Made by a program: the position numbers and the translations under genes. Below, piece after piece: positions 26,726 through 35,211 of a stretch of DNA of 64,000 nt. The DNA is from Rhizobium lentis (GTDB lineage: Bacteria; Pseudomonadota; Alphaproteobacteria; Rhizobiales; Rhizobiaceae), in assembly GCF_014200175.1 (NCBI RefSeq), contig NZ_JACHBD010000006.1, forward strand, positions 62,001 through 126,000, given 5' to 3'. The notes under the pieces are model-generated. The model searched no databases and was not told the origin of the DNA. It saw nothing but the letters and a program-made list of their open reading frames with translations. Within the stretch, counting starts at the first letter, position 1; every line of letters begins with the position of its first letter.

Positions 26726-26762
26726 TTGCTACCGGTTGCATCTCATTTGCTACCGGTAGCAA
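26726..26762. promoter_or_regulatory. twin LacI-type operators
   Basis: A perfect 16-base palindrome TTGCTACCGGTAGCAA (26747-26762) is preceded by a second, imperfect copy TTGCTACCGGTTGCA (26726-26740). The centres are about 21 bases, or two helical turns, apart. The shape with central CG matches LacI/GalR operators. They lie between the binding-protein gene and the divergent lacI-like gene, so they probably control both. Confidence 0.75.
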
Positions 26763-26857
26763 GCGTAGCCAAATTACTTTATTGTCTGTAAAAATCAAGC
26801 ATCCATTCCATTTTTATTTTTTTATGGAATATTCATTCCAACTGAGAGGAGACCCGC

Positions 26858-27853
26858 ATGCGCAAAAGGGCAACGGCGAAGGAGGTAGCGGAAGCCGCCG
26901 GCGTATCGAAATGGACGGTGATCCGTGCGTTTACACCAGGCGCATCCATTACCGACGCCAGTCGGCATAAAGTGCTTCAGGCCGCCGAGGCGCTGAACTA
27001 TTCGCCGAACTTGCTTGCCCGCAGCCTTGCGACAAACATCACGCATCAAGTCGCGGTCTTCGTCGACGACTTTGCCAATCCGCACAAGCTTCCGGTTCTA
27101 GAGATGCTCACGGAGCGTCTGCAGGCGGAGGGTCTGTTGACGGTATTGATCAACATCAATCGGCATTTCGATCATGTACACGCCTTGATCAATGCCGACC
27201 AACGGCAATTCGACGCCGTGATTCTCTTCGGTACGGCGTTTCGCGAGGAAACTCTGGGCGATCGACGCCTCGGCCCAGGTTTTCCGCCGATGTTCGTTCT
27301 GGCAAGAGACAGCCAGATCCCCGGCGTCCCTGCAATCGCCTGCGATGCTGAACTCGCTCTCAGGCAAATGGTCGATTACCTGTTCGACAAGGGATATCGC
27401 CGTCCGGGTTTCATGACGGGAGCAAGAACCCTGTCGACCGCACTCGGCAGGCGCCACCACTACGGAAACTTCTGGAGGCAGAAGGGCGTGGAGAGCATCG
27501 TAGAACTGAATGCGGACCGGTACAGTGCTGAGGCGGGCGCCGAGGCGGCGCGAGCCTATCTGAGCGCGACCCCCTCTTCTTCGCGCGTGGATGTATTGAT
27601 GTGTGAAAACGATATTCTGGCTTTAGGAGCCATGGACACCGCCCGCAGTGAATTTGGCTGCCGCGTTCCGCAAGAGCTTGCGGTGGTCGGCTTCGACAAT
27701 ATCGCGCTTGGCGCGACGCCCGCCTATGGGCTGACGACTTACGAGCAGCCCACTTATGACATGATCAACACGATCGTAGAGATGATTATCGGAGCCCGCG
27801 CCGTCGAAGCAGTCACCTTGCCAGGGCATCTCGTTCCCAGACTATCGGCTTGA
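26858..27853 (+). CDS. LacI family transcriptional regulator
   Basis: Regulator of 331 residues. The N-terminal LacI helix-turn-helix reads TAKEVAEAAGVSKWTVIRAF and the hinge helix reads SPNLLARSLAT. A periplasmic-binding-protein-like effector domain follows, with VDVLMCENDILALGAMDTAR and ELAVVGFDNIALGATPAYGL. GAGAGGAGACCCGC lies before the ATG. It is divergent from the sugar ABC operon with paired operators between them, so it is likely its sugar-responsive repressor and also autoregulated. Confidence 0.92.
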   Translation: MRKRATAKEVAEAAGVSKWTVIRAFTPGASITDASRHKVLQAAEALNYSPNLLARSLATNITHQVAVFVDDFANPHKLPVLEMLTERLQAEGLLTVLININRHFDHVHALINADQRQFDAVILFGTAFREETLGDRRLGPGFPPMFVLARDSQIPGVPAIACDAELALRQMVDYLFDKGYRRPGFMTGARTLSTALGRRHHYGNFWRQKGVESIVELNADRYSAEAGAEAARAYLSATPSSSRVDVLMCENDILALGAMDTARSEFGCRVPQELAVVGFDNIALGATPAYGLTTYEQPTYDMINTIVEMIIGARAVEAVTLPGHLVPRLSA

Positions 27854-27885
27854 TTGCAGGTTTTGAAGCGAAGCGCGCCAGATGC

Positions 27886-28821
27886 TCACTTATCGCATCG
27901 AGGCGCGTGAAGCTCGATATTTGTCGCACCGGGAAGCCTATTTTGGTGTCCATTCGCGGGCCACGGCTTGGAGGGTTGACTGGAGCAATTTTCCAAGCGT
28001 GCCAGCCAATCCATAATGCTGCTGACCGCTTCGTGATACCTTTGCCCAACCAGCAGACCCGTGTGAGTCGTACCGGAAAGACCCAAGTATTCGCCACCGA
28101 TGTGCCGCGCCGCCGCCCGGCCGCGGTGGTCATCGTCTTCATCGCCGACGGCTGAGATGACCAGGCTGGGACAGGTGATGCGGCCGCCGTCGACGGAAAT
28201 TCCCTGGGCTCCAAAATGAAAGGAGAAGGCGGCGAAAGCCTTGCCTGACTCCATGGACAGGTATTTCCGCTGGAACGCGATATCCTCGGAGGTCTCATCG
28301 GCGCTGAACTGCTCGCCTCGCGCCGGTGCGGGCACGACGAGGCCGGGCGCCCGCGGGGCAAGGTCCTGATAGGGCACCGCGTCATGCACTTGCCTGCAGA
28401 TGCTGGAATCGATCAGCACCAGCCCGGCGATCTCCACGCTTTCCGCCAGTTTCTGGCTGAGGATTCCGCCCATGCTGAAGCCGATCACGACAGGCGGGCT
28501 TCCCGTTTCATCGACGATTTCGGCGATCCCCTCTCGAATGTCTTCGAGATAATGCGCGAACTCGACCTGCGTGAAATCGACCGATCTGCTTTTGTAGTGG
28601 CCGCGCAAATTGATGCAGTAAGAATCCCATCCTGCGGCCATGAAATGTGGAATGTACTTGCTCCACATCCAGCTTCCGGTGAAGGCCCCATGGACGAACA
28701 GCAGACGCGGCCGGCCGGGCTGTTGCGAGCCATGGTTCCCATGAAATATCTCAAGGAAAAGGTCATTCTCGCCGATGAATTTTTCCCTGTGCTCGGGCAA
28801 TTCCTTAGCATAGTCCCGCAT
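27886..28821 (-). CDS. alpha/beta hydrolase
   Basis: Hydrolase of 311 residues. LLFVHGAFTGSWMWSKYIPH is the oxyanion-hole strand, VVIGFSMGGILSQKLAES the nucleophile elbow (Ser in GFSMG), VGDEDDD the acid region and THTGLLVG the histidine. No signal peptide is seen. The ATG at 28821 has AAGGAG upstream; the frame is open further but is not coding-like. It is divergent from a LysR gene 114 bases away that probably regulates it. The substrate is unknown; the fold covers esterases, epoxide hydrolases and C-C hydrolases. Confidence 0.8.
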   Translation of the reverse strand: MRDYAKELPEHREKFIGENDLFLEIFHGNHGSQQPGRPRLLFVHGAFTGSWMWSKYIPHFMAAGWDSYCINLRGHYKSRSVDFTQVEFAHYLEDIREGIAEIVDETGSPPVVIGFSMGGILSQKLAESVEIAGLVLIDSSICRQVHDAVPYQDLAPRAPGLVVPAPARGEQFSADETSEDIAFQRKYLSMESGKAFAAFSFHFGAQGISVDGGRITCPSLVISAVGDEDDDHRGRAAARHIGGEYLGLSGTTHTGLLVGQRYHEAVSSIMDWLARLENCSSQPSKPWPANGHQNRLPGATNIELHAPRCDK

Positions 28822-28935
28822 GGCATTCGCTCCTTCAAGTTGGGCCGGGTATCCGAGACAAAGGATATTTGTTACGCAATGTTGATCAACATGGTCTTTG
28901 GATTTACATAAAGGAAAAAATGTCCTCAATCGGAT

Positions 28936-30312
28936 GTGCCCGTGGATAGTCTCGCAAGTGTCGTCGCCTTCGTTCATGCCGCCGAACAGCAAAGCTATGT
29001 GGCCGCCGCGCGTCTCGCCGGCATTTCGCCTTCGGCCATCGGCAAGGCGGTCGCGCGCCTGGAAAGCCGCCTCGGCGTGCGGCTCTTCAACCGCACGACG
29101 CGCAGCATCAGCCTGACCGAGGAAGGGACTGTCCTCTACGAGCGCTACAAACGCGTCCTCGACGACATGCAGGACGCGGAGGCAGCCGTATCAAAGGGCC
29201 GGGACCGCCCGAGGGGGCGCCTGCGCATCAGCGTTCCGCATATCGTCGGCCACCACCTTCTGTTGCCGATCCTGCCAAGCTTCACCGCGCAGTTCCCAGA
29301 GATCGAACTGGACATCGATTTCGAAGACAGGGTCATCGATCTCATTACGGAAGGGCTCGATGTGGTCGTGCGCAGCGGCGAGCTTGCCGATGCGCGGCTG
29401 ATCGCCCGTTGTCTCGGCGAGCAGCATTTCGTCGTCTGCGCGAGCCCCGCCTATCTCGAACTTCACGGACAGCCGGAGACGCCTGACGATCTCTCGGGGC
29501 ACGCCTGCATTCACTTCAAATACCCATCCAGCGGCCGCACCGCGCCCTGGGCGTTCCGCCCGCCGCACGAGCGCCTGCTTTTGCCGAAAAACTTGACGTT
29601 CAACAATACGGATGCCGGGTTGCGGGCGGCAAAAGATGGTCTCGGGCTCGCGCATCTGCCCGTCTATGTCGCCGAGCCGCACATAAGGGCCGGCACCCTG
29701 ATCCCCGCCCTCACCACCTTCATGGCGCCCTTCGGCTCGCTCTCGCTCGTCTGGCCGTCGAACCGCCAGCTTTCACCCAAAATCCGCGCCTTCGTGGATT
29801 TCGTGGTCGAGAATTTCGCCGCTCGACCCGAGGCTTTCGACCGGCGGCAAACTGATCACGATTTCATCAGCACATTGAGGTCGCTTTCAAGAGCCGACCG
29901 TACGCGCTTCCGTCAGAACTCCTCGCAGGAGGCCGCGGCAGCAGTCGCCGTTCAGCACTACCGCCAAAGGCGCCAGCGAGTTTCTGGCCGAGCGCGCGCG
30001 CTGGCGAGGCGACCGTCTCCTTTGCGGGGTGAAGGCCTGGTGCGCGATCTGCGTGGCGTCCAGGTTGAAACGGGCGATCAGCCGGGAAAGATTGGTCGTC
30101 TCTTCCGCCAGCCGGTTGGCCGCGGCCGTGGTTTCCTCGACCATGGCCCCGTTCCCCTGCGTGACCTGATCCATCTGGTTGACCGCGGTCGAGACTTCGA
30201 AAAGGCCGGTCGACTGTTCTCTTGCCGCCGTTGCGATCGAGCGGACATGCTCGTCGATCCTGGGTCTGGCCCAGCCTCGCCCGTCGCCGTCACCAGTTCC
30301 CCTAGCCGATAG
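28936..30312 (+). CDS. LysR family regulator with an aberrant C-terminal run-on
   Basis: The first 300 or so residues are a normal LysR protein: helix-turn-helix YVAAARLAGISPSAIGKAVA, RLESRLGVRLFNRTTRSISL, then the effector domain through GLGLAHLPVYVAEP and FVDFVVENFAARPEAF. The frame then stays open another 150 codons with Arg-rich, low-complexity text that is simply antisense to a chemoreceptor remnant on the other strand. Normal members stop at about 300. The start is GTG at 28936 or GTG at 28942; AAAGGAA is rather far upstream. It is divergent from an alpha/beta hydrolase gene. Function as a regulator is likely, but the tail is probably a stop-loss artefact of a deletion. Confidence 0.75.
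   Translation: MPVDSLASVVAFVHAAEQQSYVAAARLAGISPSAIGKAVARLESRLGVRLFNRTTRSISLTEEGTVLYERYKRVLDDMQDAEAAVSKGRDRPRGRLRISVPHIVGHHLLLPILPSFTAQFPEIELDIDFEDRVIDLITEGLDVVVRSGELADARLIARCLGEQHFVVCASPAYLELHGQPETPDDLSGHACIHFKYPSSGRTAPWAFRPPHERLLLPKNLTFNNTDAGLRAAKDGLGLAHLPVYVAEPHIRAGTLIPALTTFMAPFGSLSLVWPSNRQLSPKIRAFVDFVVENFAARPEAFDRRQTDHDFISTLRSLSRADRTRFRQNSSQEAAAAVAVQHYRQRRQRVSGRARALARRPSPLRGEGLVRDLRGVQVETGDQPGKIGRLFRQPVGRGRGFLDHGPVPLRDLIHLVDRGRDFEKAGRLFSCRRCDRADMLVDPGSGPASPVAVTSSPSR
29887..30264 (-). pseudogene. methyl-accepting chemotaxis protein, C-terminal remnant
   Basis: On the minus strand the frame reads DEHVRSIATAAREQSTGLFE, VSTAVNQMDQVTQGNGAMVE, ETTAAANRLAEETTNLSRLI and ARFNL, which is the far end of the cytoplasmic signalling domain of a chemoreceptor, followed by a basic tail to the stop at 29887. 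The sensory, membrane and HAMP parts and the hairpin tip are missing. Similarity fades at about 30264 and there is no start. It is therefore a 5'-truncated relic, fully overlapped by the LysR run-on. Confidence 0.75.
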
Positions 30313-30377
30313 GACGGGCAGGCTCGCGTGAGGGGAACGCCCCCCAGCATTTGCTGCGAGTCATCTCAAGAACAGTC

Positions 30378-33300
30378 TCAGGCCCGTTGCAGCTTCCAGG
30401 TCCTGATCTCGAACGGCATGATGTCGGCGGGGCCTTTCCGCGCCATCGGCTCTTCGAGAATGTTGAGCGGCTGCGATACCGACCATTCGGATGGCAGGGC
30501 AAGGGAGAGGCGGCCGCGCCGGCCGGCGGGTTCGTAGAGGCGGAGGATCAGGCCATCGCCCTCTTCCGCCGGCTTAAGGCTCGAAAAGGCAACCGGCACA
30601 CCACTGATCGCCAGCGGCGTGAAAGTGCCGGCCGAGAGGCCTTGAGCTCCAAGCGCGACGAGTGGCTGGTTGAGATCGATCGCCTCGTCGAGCACGCCGC
30701 CTTCATGCCAGGCGCCGTCATGCGGCATCAACGCATAGGTGAAGCTCTGCTCGCCTTCGTCGGCCAGCGGATCGGGATAGACCGGTCCGCGCACCAGGCT
30801 CATGCCGATGACATTGCCGCGGGCGCTGTGGCCGTATTTGGCATTGTTGAGCAGCGCAACGCCAAATCCCGGCTCGCTGATATCGACGAAGCGATGGGCG
30901 ACAGCCTCGAACATCGCCTGCTCCCAGGAAGTGTTGGTGTGCGTCGCCCGCTCGACGATGCCGAAGGCACATTCGAACGCGGCTTTGCGGGCCTTGACGT
31001 CAACCGGATTGAGGGTGCGCAGCAGTGTGCGGCGGTCGTGCCAGTCGATCGTCGTTTCAATGTCGAGCCGCTTGGCATTGGCGCTGAGCACGTAGGTCTG
31101 CGTGACGCTCGAATTCCGGTAGCGGTGAACGACGCGAATCGCCGCGCGGTGCGGGCCGCTTTCGACGAGCGAGATGCTTTCCGGCGCTTCGAGACGGACG
31201 GCCTTTTCAGCATAATCGGCATCGATATCCCAGGCGTCCCAATTGCGCGGCTTGTCGGCCGGATAGACCCAGAGCTGGTTTGCCGAGCCGTCGACCGCTT
31301 CGCGGCCACTCGCCTTATGAACGAGGCTCGCAACCGCTCCGTCCCTACCGATGACGACGGCGAGATGATCGTTTTCGAGGCGATCGGATGTTGCCTTCAG
31401 CCCCCCCGGCGACCGCAGCGCCTGCCTGTCAAAGACGGCGACGGACAGGGGAGCGACGATATCCGCGGCCGAGACGACGGTTCCGTCGGCGAGCTTGGCG
31501 CTGAGGGGCCGCGGCGCAAGCGACGGATTGACGACGACAAGCGCATCGCCGACGCCGCCTTTCGGCAGATGCGCCGAGAGCGCCTGCAAGGCCTTTGCCT
31601 GCTCGGCGCCGGCATTGTCGATCACGCCGCTAAGCTCCTGCTCGGCATCCTGATAGACCTCGCGGATGCTCGAGCCCGGCAGGATATCGTGGAACTCGTT
31701 CTTCAGCACCACGCGCCAATCGGCTTCCAGGCTTCTGGGCTTGTCCGCGCCCAGCATATGGGCAAGCGAAGCAATGGTTTCGGCGGTGATCAGCGCACGC
31801 GCGGCCTGGCGGTGCTTGCGCTTGACGCCGCTTTGCGTCGTCAGCGTCGCGCGGTGCAGTTCGAGATAGATCTCGCCGTCCCAGACGGGCAGGCTCTTTT
31901 CAGATGCGGTGCGGTGCGCCTCTTCATAGAAGCCCTTGACCGTGCCCCAGCGCGCCTGCGGAATGGCGGGAAAATCGCGTAGCTGCACTTCGCGCTCCAC
32001 CATTTCGGGCGTCACGCCGCCGCCGCCGTCGCCATAGCCGACGGCGAGAAGGGAGGCATGATGGTGCACCTTGCCGCGGAAATTCTTCCAGGTCGGCACG
32101 TAGCAATCGGCCTGCACGAAGCCGTTATAGCCCTGCATCGGATTGTCGAAGGTGTGGGTCAGCACCTGGCTGCCGTCGAGGCCTTTCCACCAGAAAAGAT
32201 CGGAGGGAATATGGTTGGTCTCGCTCCAATTGACCTTGATGGTGAAGAAGCTGTCCATGCCGCCCTGCCTCAGGATCTGCGGCAGCGCGCCTGAGAAACC
32301 GAAGCAATCCGGCAGCCAGCACACCGTGTGACGGAAGCCGAAAGTCTTTTCGAAATAGCGCTGGCCGTAGAGCACCTGGCGGACGAGGCTCTCCCCGGTC
32401 GGCATGTTGGTATCGGGCTCTACCCACATGCCACCGACGGTTTCCCACTTTCCATCCGCGACCTTCGCCTTGATGCGTTCGAGAAGTTCCGGATCCTCTT
32501 CTTCCATCTGCGCGTAATAATGCGCGGTCGACTGGTTGAAGCGGAAATCGTCGGAACGCTCCATCAGCGACAGCGCCGTGTTGAACGTGCGCCGCATCTT
32601 CCGCCGCGTCTCGCGATAGGGCCAGAGCCAGGCGAGATCGATATGTGCATGGCCGGTCAGCAGCAGCTCGCCATTCGGCGGAAAGCGTTTCTGCAATTCC
32701 TTCAGCCGCGCCGTCAGCACTTCGAAGGCGGACGATGCCGAAGCACTCTGCTCGTCGGAGAGCCCTGCTGGATTCTCCTCGAGTTCCGGCAGCTCCCAGA
32801 TCTTCTGCTGCATGACGGCATCGGCGGTGCGGGAGACGTAGGCCGCCGTATCGGACGGCCAGTCGAGGCTGCGCAAGGCGTTCTCGGCGGCATCGGCCAG
32901 ATGCGGCACGACTTCATGATCACCAAGCACCTCGATCGCCTCGGAAACCTGCTTCAGCAAAAGATGCAGGCGACGAGCCGGACCGTCGAGCCAGATGAAC
33001 CGGGCCTTGTTCAGTCTCGGCGCCCGGTTCGGTTCGCCGAAGGGAAAACGCGCGACGCTTTCCGTCGCGATCGAAAAGCGGCGGCCCTTGACCGGAAACT
33101 CTTGATGATAGGGATCGAGCCCGAATGTCTCGCTCTGGCCATCCGGATAGCTCAGCGTGATCAGGCTCTCGCCGCCGAGATCGAGCTGCAGGCGGATATC
33201 CACGAGCGGCCAGCCCGCCGGCGCCTCGGCGCTGGCAGCAAAATGCACCACGCCCTGGCGATGCGGCCAATCCTGCTGATGGCTTATCGGCTCGCCCTCG

Positions 33301-33404
33301 AAGGTCCAGCCGTCGATCGGGCTACTCTGCCGATCCCGCCAGTGCGCCAGCTCGGCAATGCGGACTTTGAGGCGATCGAGGCGTTGGGCAATTGTCAGAG
33401 GCAT
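30378..33404 (-). CDS. alpha-mannosidase, glycoside hydrolase family 38
   Basis: Enzyme of 1008 residues. The catalytic GH38 domain (about 250-520) has TGHAHIDLAWLWPYRETRRK with zinc ligands, the nucleophile Asp in VCWLPDCFGFSGALPQIL, and NEFHDILPGSSIREVYQDAE. The central helical and C-terminal beta domains follow. There is no signal peptide, so it would act in the cytoplasm on imported mannosides. AGGGATAAACC precedes the ATG. Its promoter region carries a 31-base element nearly identical to that before the ABC transporter at 37.7 kb, which ties it to that uptake system. Confidence 0.93.
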   Translation of the reverse strand: MPLTIAQRLDRLKVRIAELAHWRDRQSSPIDGWTFEGEPISHQQDWPHRQGVVHFAASAEAPAGWPLVDIRLQLDLGGESLITLSYPDGQSETFGLDPYHQEFPVKGRRFSIATESVARFPFGEPNRAPRLNKARFIWLDGPARRLHLLLKQVSEAIEVLGDHEVVPHLADAAENALRSLDWPSDTAAYVSRTADAVMQQKIWELPELEENPAGLSDEQSASASSAFEVLTARLKELQKRFPPNGELLLTGHAHIDLAWLWPYRETRRKMRRTFNTALSLMERSDDFRFNQSTAHYYAQMEEEDPELLERIKAKVADGKWETVGGMWVEPDTNMPTGESLVRQVLYGQRYFEKTFGFRHTVCWLPDCFGFSGALPQILRQGGMDSFFTIKVNWSETNHIPSDLFWWKGLDGSQVLTHTFDNPMQGYNGFVQADCYVPTWKNFRGKVHHHASLLAVGYGDGGGGVTPEMVEREVQLRDFPAIPQARWGTVKGFYEEAHRTASEKSLPVWDGEIYLELHRATLTTQSGVKRKHRQAARALITAETIASLAHMLGADKPRSLEADWRVVLKNEFHDILPGSSIREVYQDAEQELSGVIDNAGAEQAKALQALSAHLPKGGVGDALVVVNPSLAPRPLSAKLADGTVVSAADIVAPLSVAVFDRQALRSPGGLKATSDRLENDHLAVVIGRDGAVASLVHKASGREAVDGSANQLWVYPADKPRNWDAWDIDADYAEKAVRLEAPESISLVESGPHRAAIRVVHRYRNSSVTQTYVLSANAKRLDIETTIDWHDRRTLLRTLNPVDVKARKAAFECAFGIVERATHTNTSWEQAMFEAVAHRFVDISEPGFGVALLNNAKYGHSARGNVIGMSLVRGPVYPDPLADEGEQSFTYALMPHDGAWHEGGVLDEAIDLNQPLVALGAQGLSAGTFTPLAISGVPVAFSSLKPAEEGDGLILRLYEPAGRRGRLSLALPSEWSVSQPLNILEEPMARKGPADIMPFEIRTWKLQRA

Positions 33405-33519
33405 GGTTTATCCCTGTTGAAAATCGGCGGCGAGCGATTCGGAGTCATGGCTTTGGGAGATGAAGATGGCGCGAAGATCGCGATATGCCGGCCCTCCTCC
33501 CAGCGGTTCCTGGCGGCGC

Positions 33520-33550
33520 TTAGATTAAGTAACTTTGATTTGCCGTCAAG
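33520..33550 (-). promoter_or_regulatory. promoter/operator of the alpha-mannosidase gene, shared with the sugar ABC operon
   Basis: On the minus strand TTGACG and TAATCT are 16 bases apart, with CAAATCAAAGTTACTTAATC spanning the spacer and the -10 region. This 31-base block matches the block at 37644-37674 at 28 positions. AAAGT-T-ACTT at the centre is a small palindrome. An operator placed between -35 and -10 is the usual layout for repression; the adjacent ROK protein is the best candidate. Promoter assignment is inferred. Confidence 0.65.
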
Positions 33551-33587
33551 TCCGAAAGGGTTGTTGTGAACCCTCATTACCGCCGCG

Positions 33588-34136
33588 TCATCTCGACGAT
33601 AGAGAAGGCTCCGATGGCCGCGTACCGGCGGTCTGCATGAGGCTCAAGACACAAGAGGTGGCTTGCTCTACCGAGATGGCAGAGGTGTCTAAAATCTCAC
33701 ATCCATGCGCTCGCGCCTCTAGTCTCAGATACTTTGCCCATTTCATCATCTCGGGATTAGCGAGTTCGGGCTGTCGTCGGTCGAAAGTCAGCCGAGCGGC
33801 TCTTGTAGCATCATCGCAGTCAATGAGGATCGGGATATAGTCGCCCCAGCCCGCGGCGACCGCGCCTTCAGCCAAGTATGAAAGCCGCGTTTGGCCCTCA
33901 AATACGAGCTGTCGTCCTGACGTGGCAATTTCGGCGATCCTCCTCATCCATTCGACCGTCTTGGCCAACTGCCAAGCTTCGCCCGATCCATATTCTCGCA
34001 TCATGTCCTCAGCGCTCGGCACGCCTATCGAGTCAAAGAAGAGAACATCCGTATCGTCGGGAGAGCGCTCGGCAATTGCCCGAGCGATGGTCGTTTTGCC
34101 GGAACCAGAGGCTCCAATCAGTATTGCTGCGGGCAT
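33588..34136 (-). CDS. P-loop nucleotide kinase-like protein
   Basis: Protein of 182 residues with Walker A GASGSGKTTIARAIAE at residues 8-15, a Walker B-like RQLVFEGQTR, and a lid-like region RAARLTFDRRQPELANP. It resembles small P-loop kinases of the AAA_18/shikimate-kinase type used on nucleotides, sugars or antibiotics. GGAGGACACC lies before the ATG. It stands alone between the mannosidase gene and a small lipoprotein gene. The substrate is unknown. Confidence 0.7.
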   Translation of the reverse strand: MPAAILIGASGSGKTTIARAIAERSPDDTDVLFFDSIGVPSAEDMMREYGSGEAWQLAKTVEWMRRIAEIATSGRQLVFEGQTRLSYLAEGAVAAGWGDYIPILIDCDDATRAARLTFDRRQPELANPEMMKWAKYLRLEARAHGCEILDTSAISVEQATSCVLSLMQTAGTRPSEPSLSSR

Positions 34137-34285
34137 GGTGTCCTCCGCTCGAAAGCCGGCGCCGCACTTTCAACAAATAACGGAATCTTGATCGGGCGCA
34201 ACAGTTTACCGATCGTCGCATCCGCCTATCTGCAGGGGAATCACATTGAAGACGCTGGCTCTCAGCCGGCGATTAGGAGGGTAGG

Positions 34286-34474
34286 ATGCTCCAGATTCGC
34301 AAATCATTGGCAGCCGTAGCAGCCGTCATCGCGGTTGCCTTGTCATTGTCTTCCTGCACGACCAGCTCAACAGACTCGGTGCAAACCGGCTCGGTTGGAT
34401 ACAGCAGCGTCGACTATGGACTCAGACCTGCCTGCCGGGACGGCTTCGGCAACGATCGCCCTTGCAGCTACTAA
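34286..34474 (+). CDS. small lipoprotein
   Basis: Protein of 62 residues: a positively charged start, a hydrophobic stretch (LAAVAAVIAVALSL) and a lipobox LSSC with Cys24, then a short hydrophilic tail ending RPACRDGFGNDRPCSY with two further cysteines. AGGAGGGTAGG stands directly before the ATG. Similar tiny lipoproteins are frequent in rhizobia; the function is unknown. Confidence 0.72.
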   Translation: MLQIRKSLAAVAAVIAVALSLSSCTTSSTDSVQTGSVGYSSVDYGLRPACRDGFGNDRPCSY

Positions 34475-34527
34475 ATCATAGGGCCGGTCGGAGCGATGAG
34501 CCGCCGGAAGCAGATATTCATTCCGCT

Positions 34528-35070
34528 TCAGCTTTGTCGTGAGCGTTCAAAGTAGTGATTCACGATGTCCTTGACTTCGCTTGAACTGAACCCCGGAACC
34601 CATCTATGCGGTATCGCGACGGTCCTTTCAACAGGCTGCTCCTTGCGCAACTGTCCAAGTATCTCGGGATCAGCGTCTTTGCGGACAGTCACATAGATGA
34701 ATTCCGCCTGCCCGGATTGGGGGATATCGACACGTTCGATCATTGACCAAGGGATGGGCTTCGGCAGCCTTTGAGCAATGATGCCGTCGGGCCCGATCAC
34801 CATAATGGGCTTCGTGAAGTCCACATTCCGAGCGTTTACCACGACATAAACGATGAGGCCGAGGAAGACGATCGCGAATAAGCCCTCTCCGACACCGCTC
34901 GTGCGTCTGCTCGTTTCGATCTGCCCAAGGGCGATAAGTGAGAGATAGACGGAAAAGAGCGCCAGGAGGCCAAGGATCATGGAGAGGTATCTAACGCTCG
35001 CTCGCAGTACGAGAACTGGCTGGGCGGCGTTTGGGTCACGGTCAATGGCGGGAGAATGTTCATTGTTCAT
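34528..35070 (-). CDS. membrane protein with PH-like C-terminal domain, function unknown
   Basis: Protein of 180 residues with two hydrophobic segments (YLSMILGLLALFSVYLSLIA and GLFAIVFLGLIVYVVVNA) followed by a soluble domain of about 100 residues (GPDGIIAQRLPKPIPWSMIE; FIYVTVRKDADPEI), ending in a short helix (SSEVKDIVNHYFE). The arrangement resembles STM3941-type and bacterial PH-domain membrane proteins. No operon partner was seen; it is convergent with the small lipoprotein gene. Confidence 0.65.
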   Translation of the reverse strand: MNNEHSPAIDRDPNAAQPVLVLRASVRYLSMILGLLALFSVYLSLIALGQIETSRRTSGVGEGLFAIVFLGLIVYVVVNARNVDFTKPIMVIGPDGIIAQRLPKPIPWSMIERVDIPQSGQAEFIYVTVRKDADPEILGQLRKEQPVERTVAIPHRWVPGFSSSEVKDIVNHYFERSRQS

Positions 35071-35211
35071 CGGTCAACTCTCCACGCAAGTAATTCCAAG
35101 CACACCTAACTGTGTAGAGCCGCAGCCCTTCGTTACACCACCTACTGGAAAATTGTTACGAACACCTGCAAGCGTGATACACAATCGGATAGTGCTCTAA
35201 GAAAGACGGTC

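Noticed and set aside
28920..28949. Nine-codon leader ORF (AAAGGAAAAA-ATG) before the LysR gene
   Set aside because: It has a good ribosome site but is very short and overlaps the likely LysR start in another frame; it may be chance, and no regulatory logic is visible.
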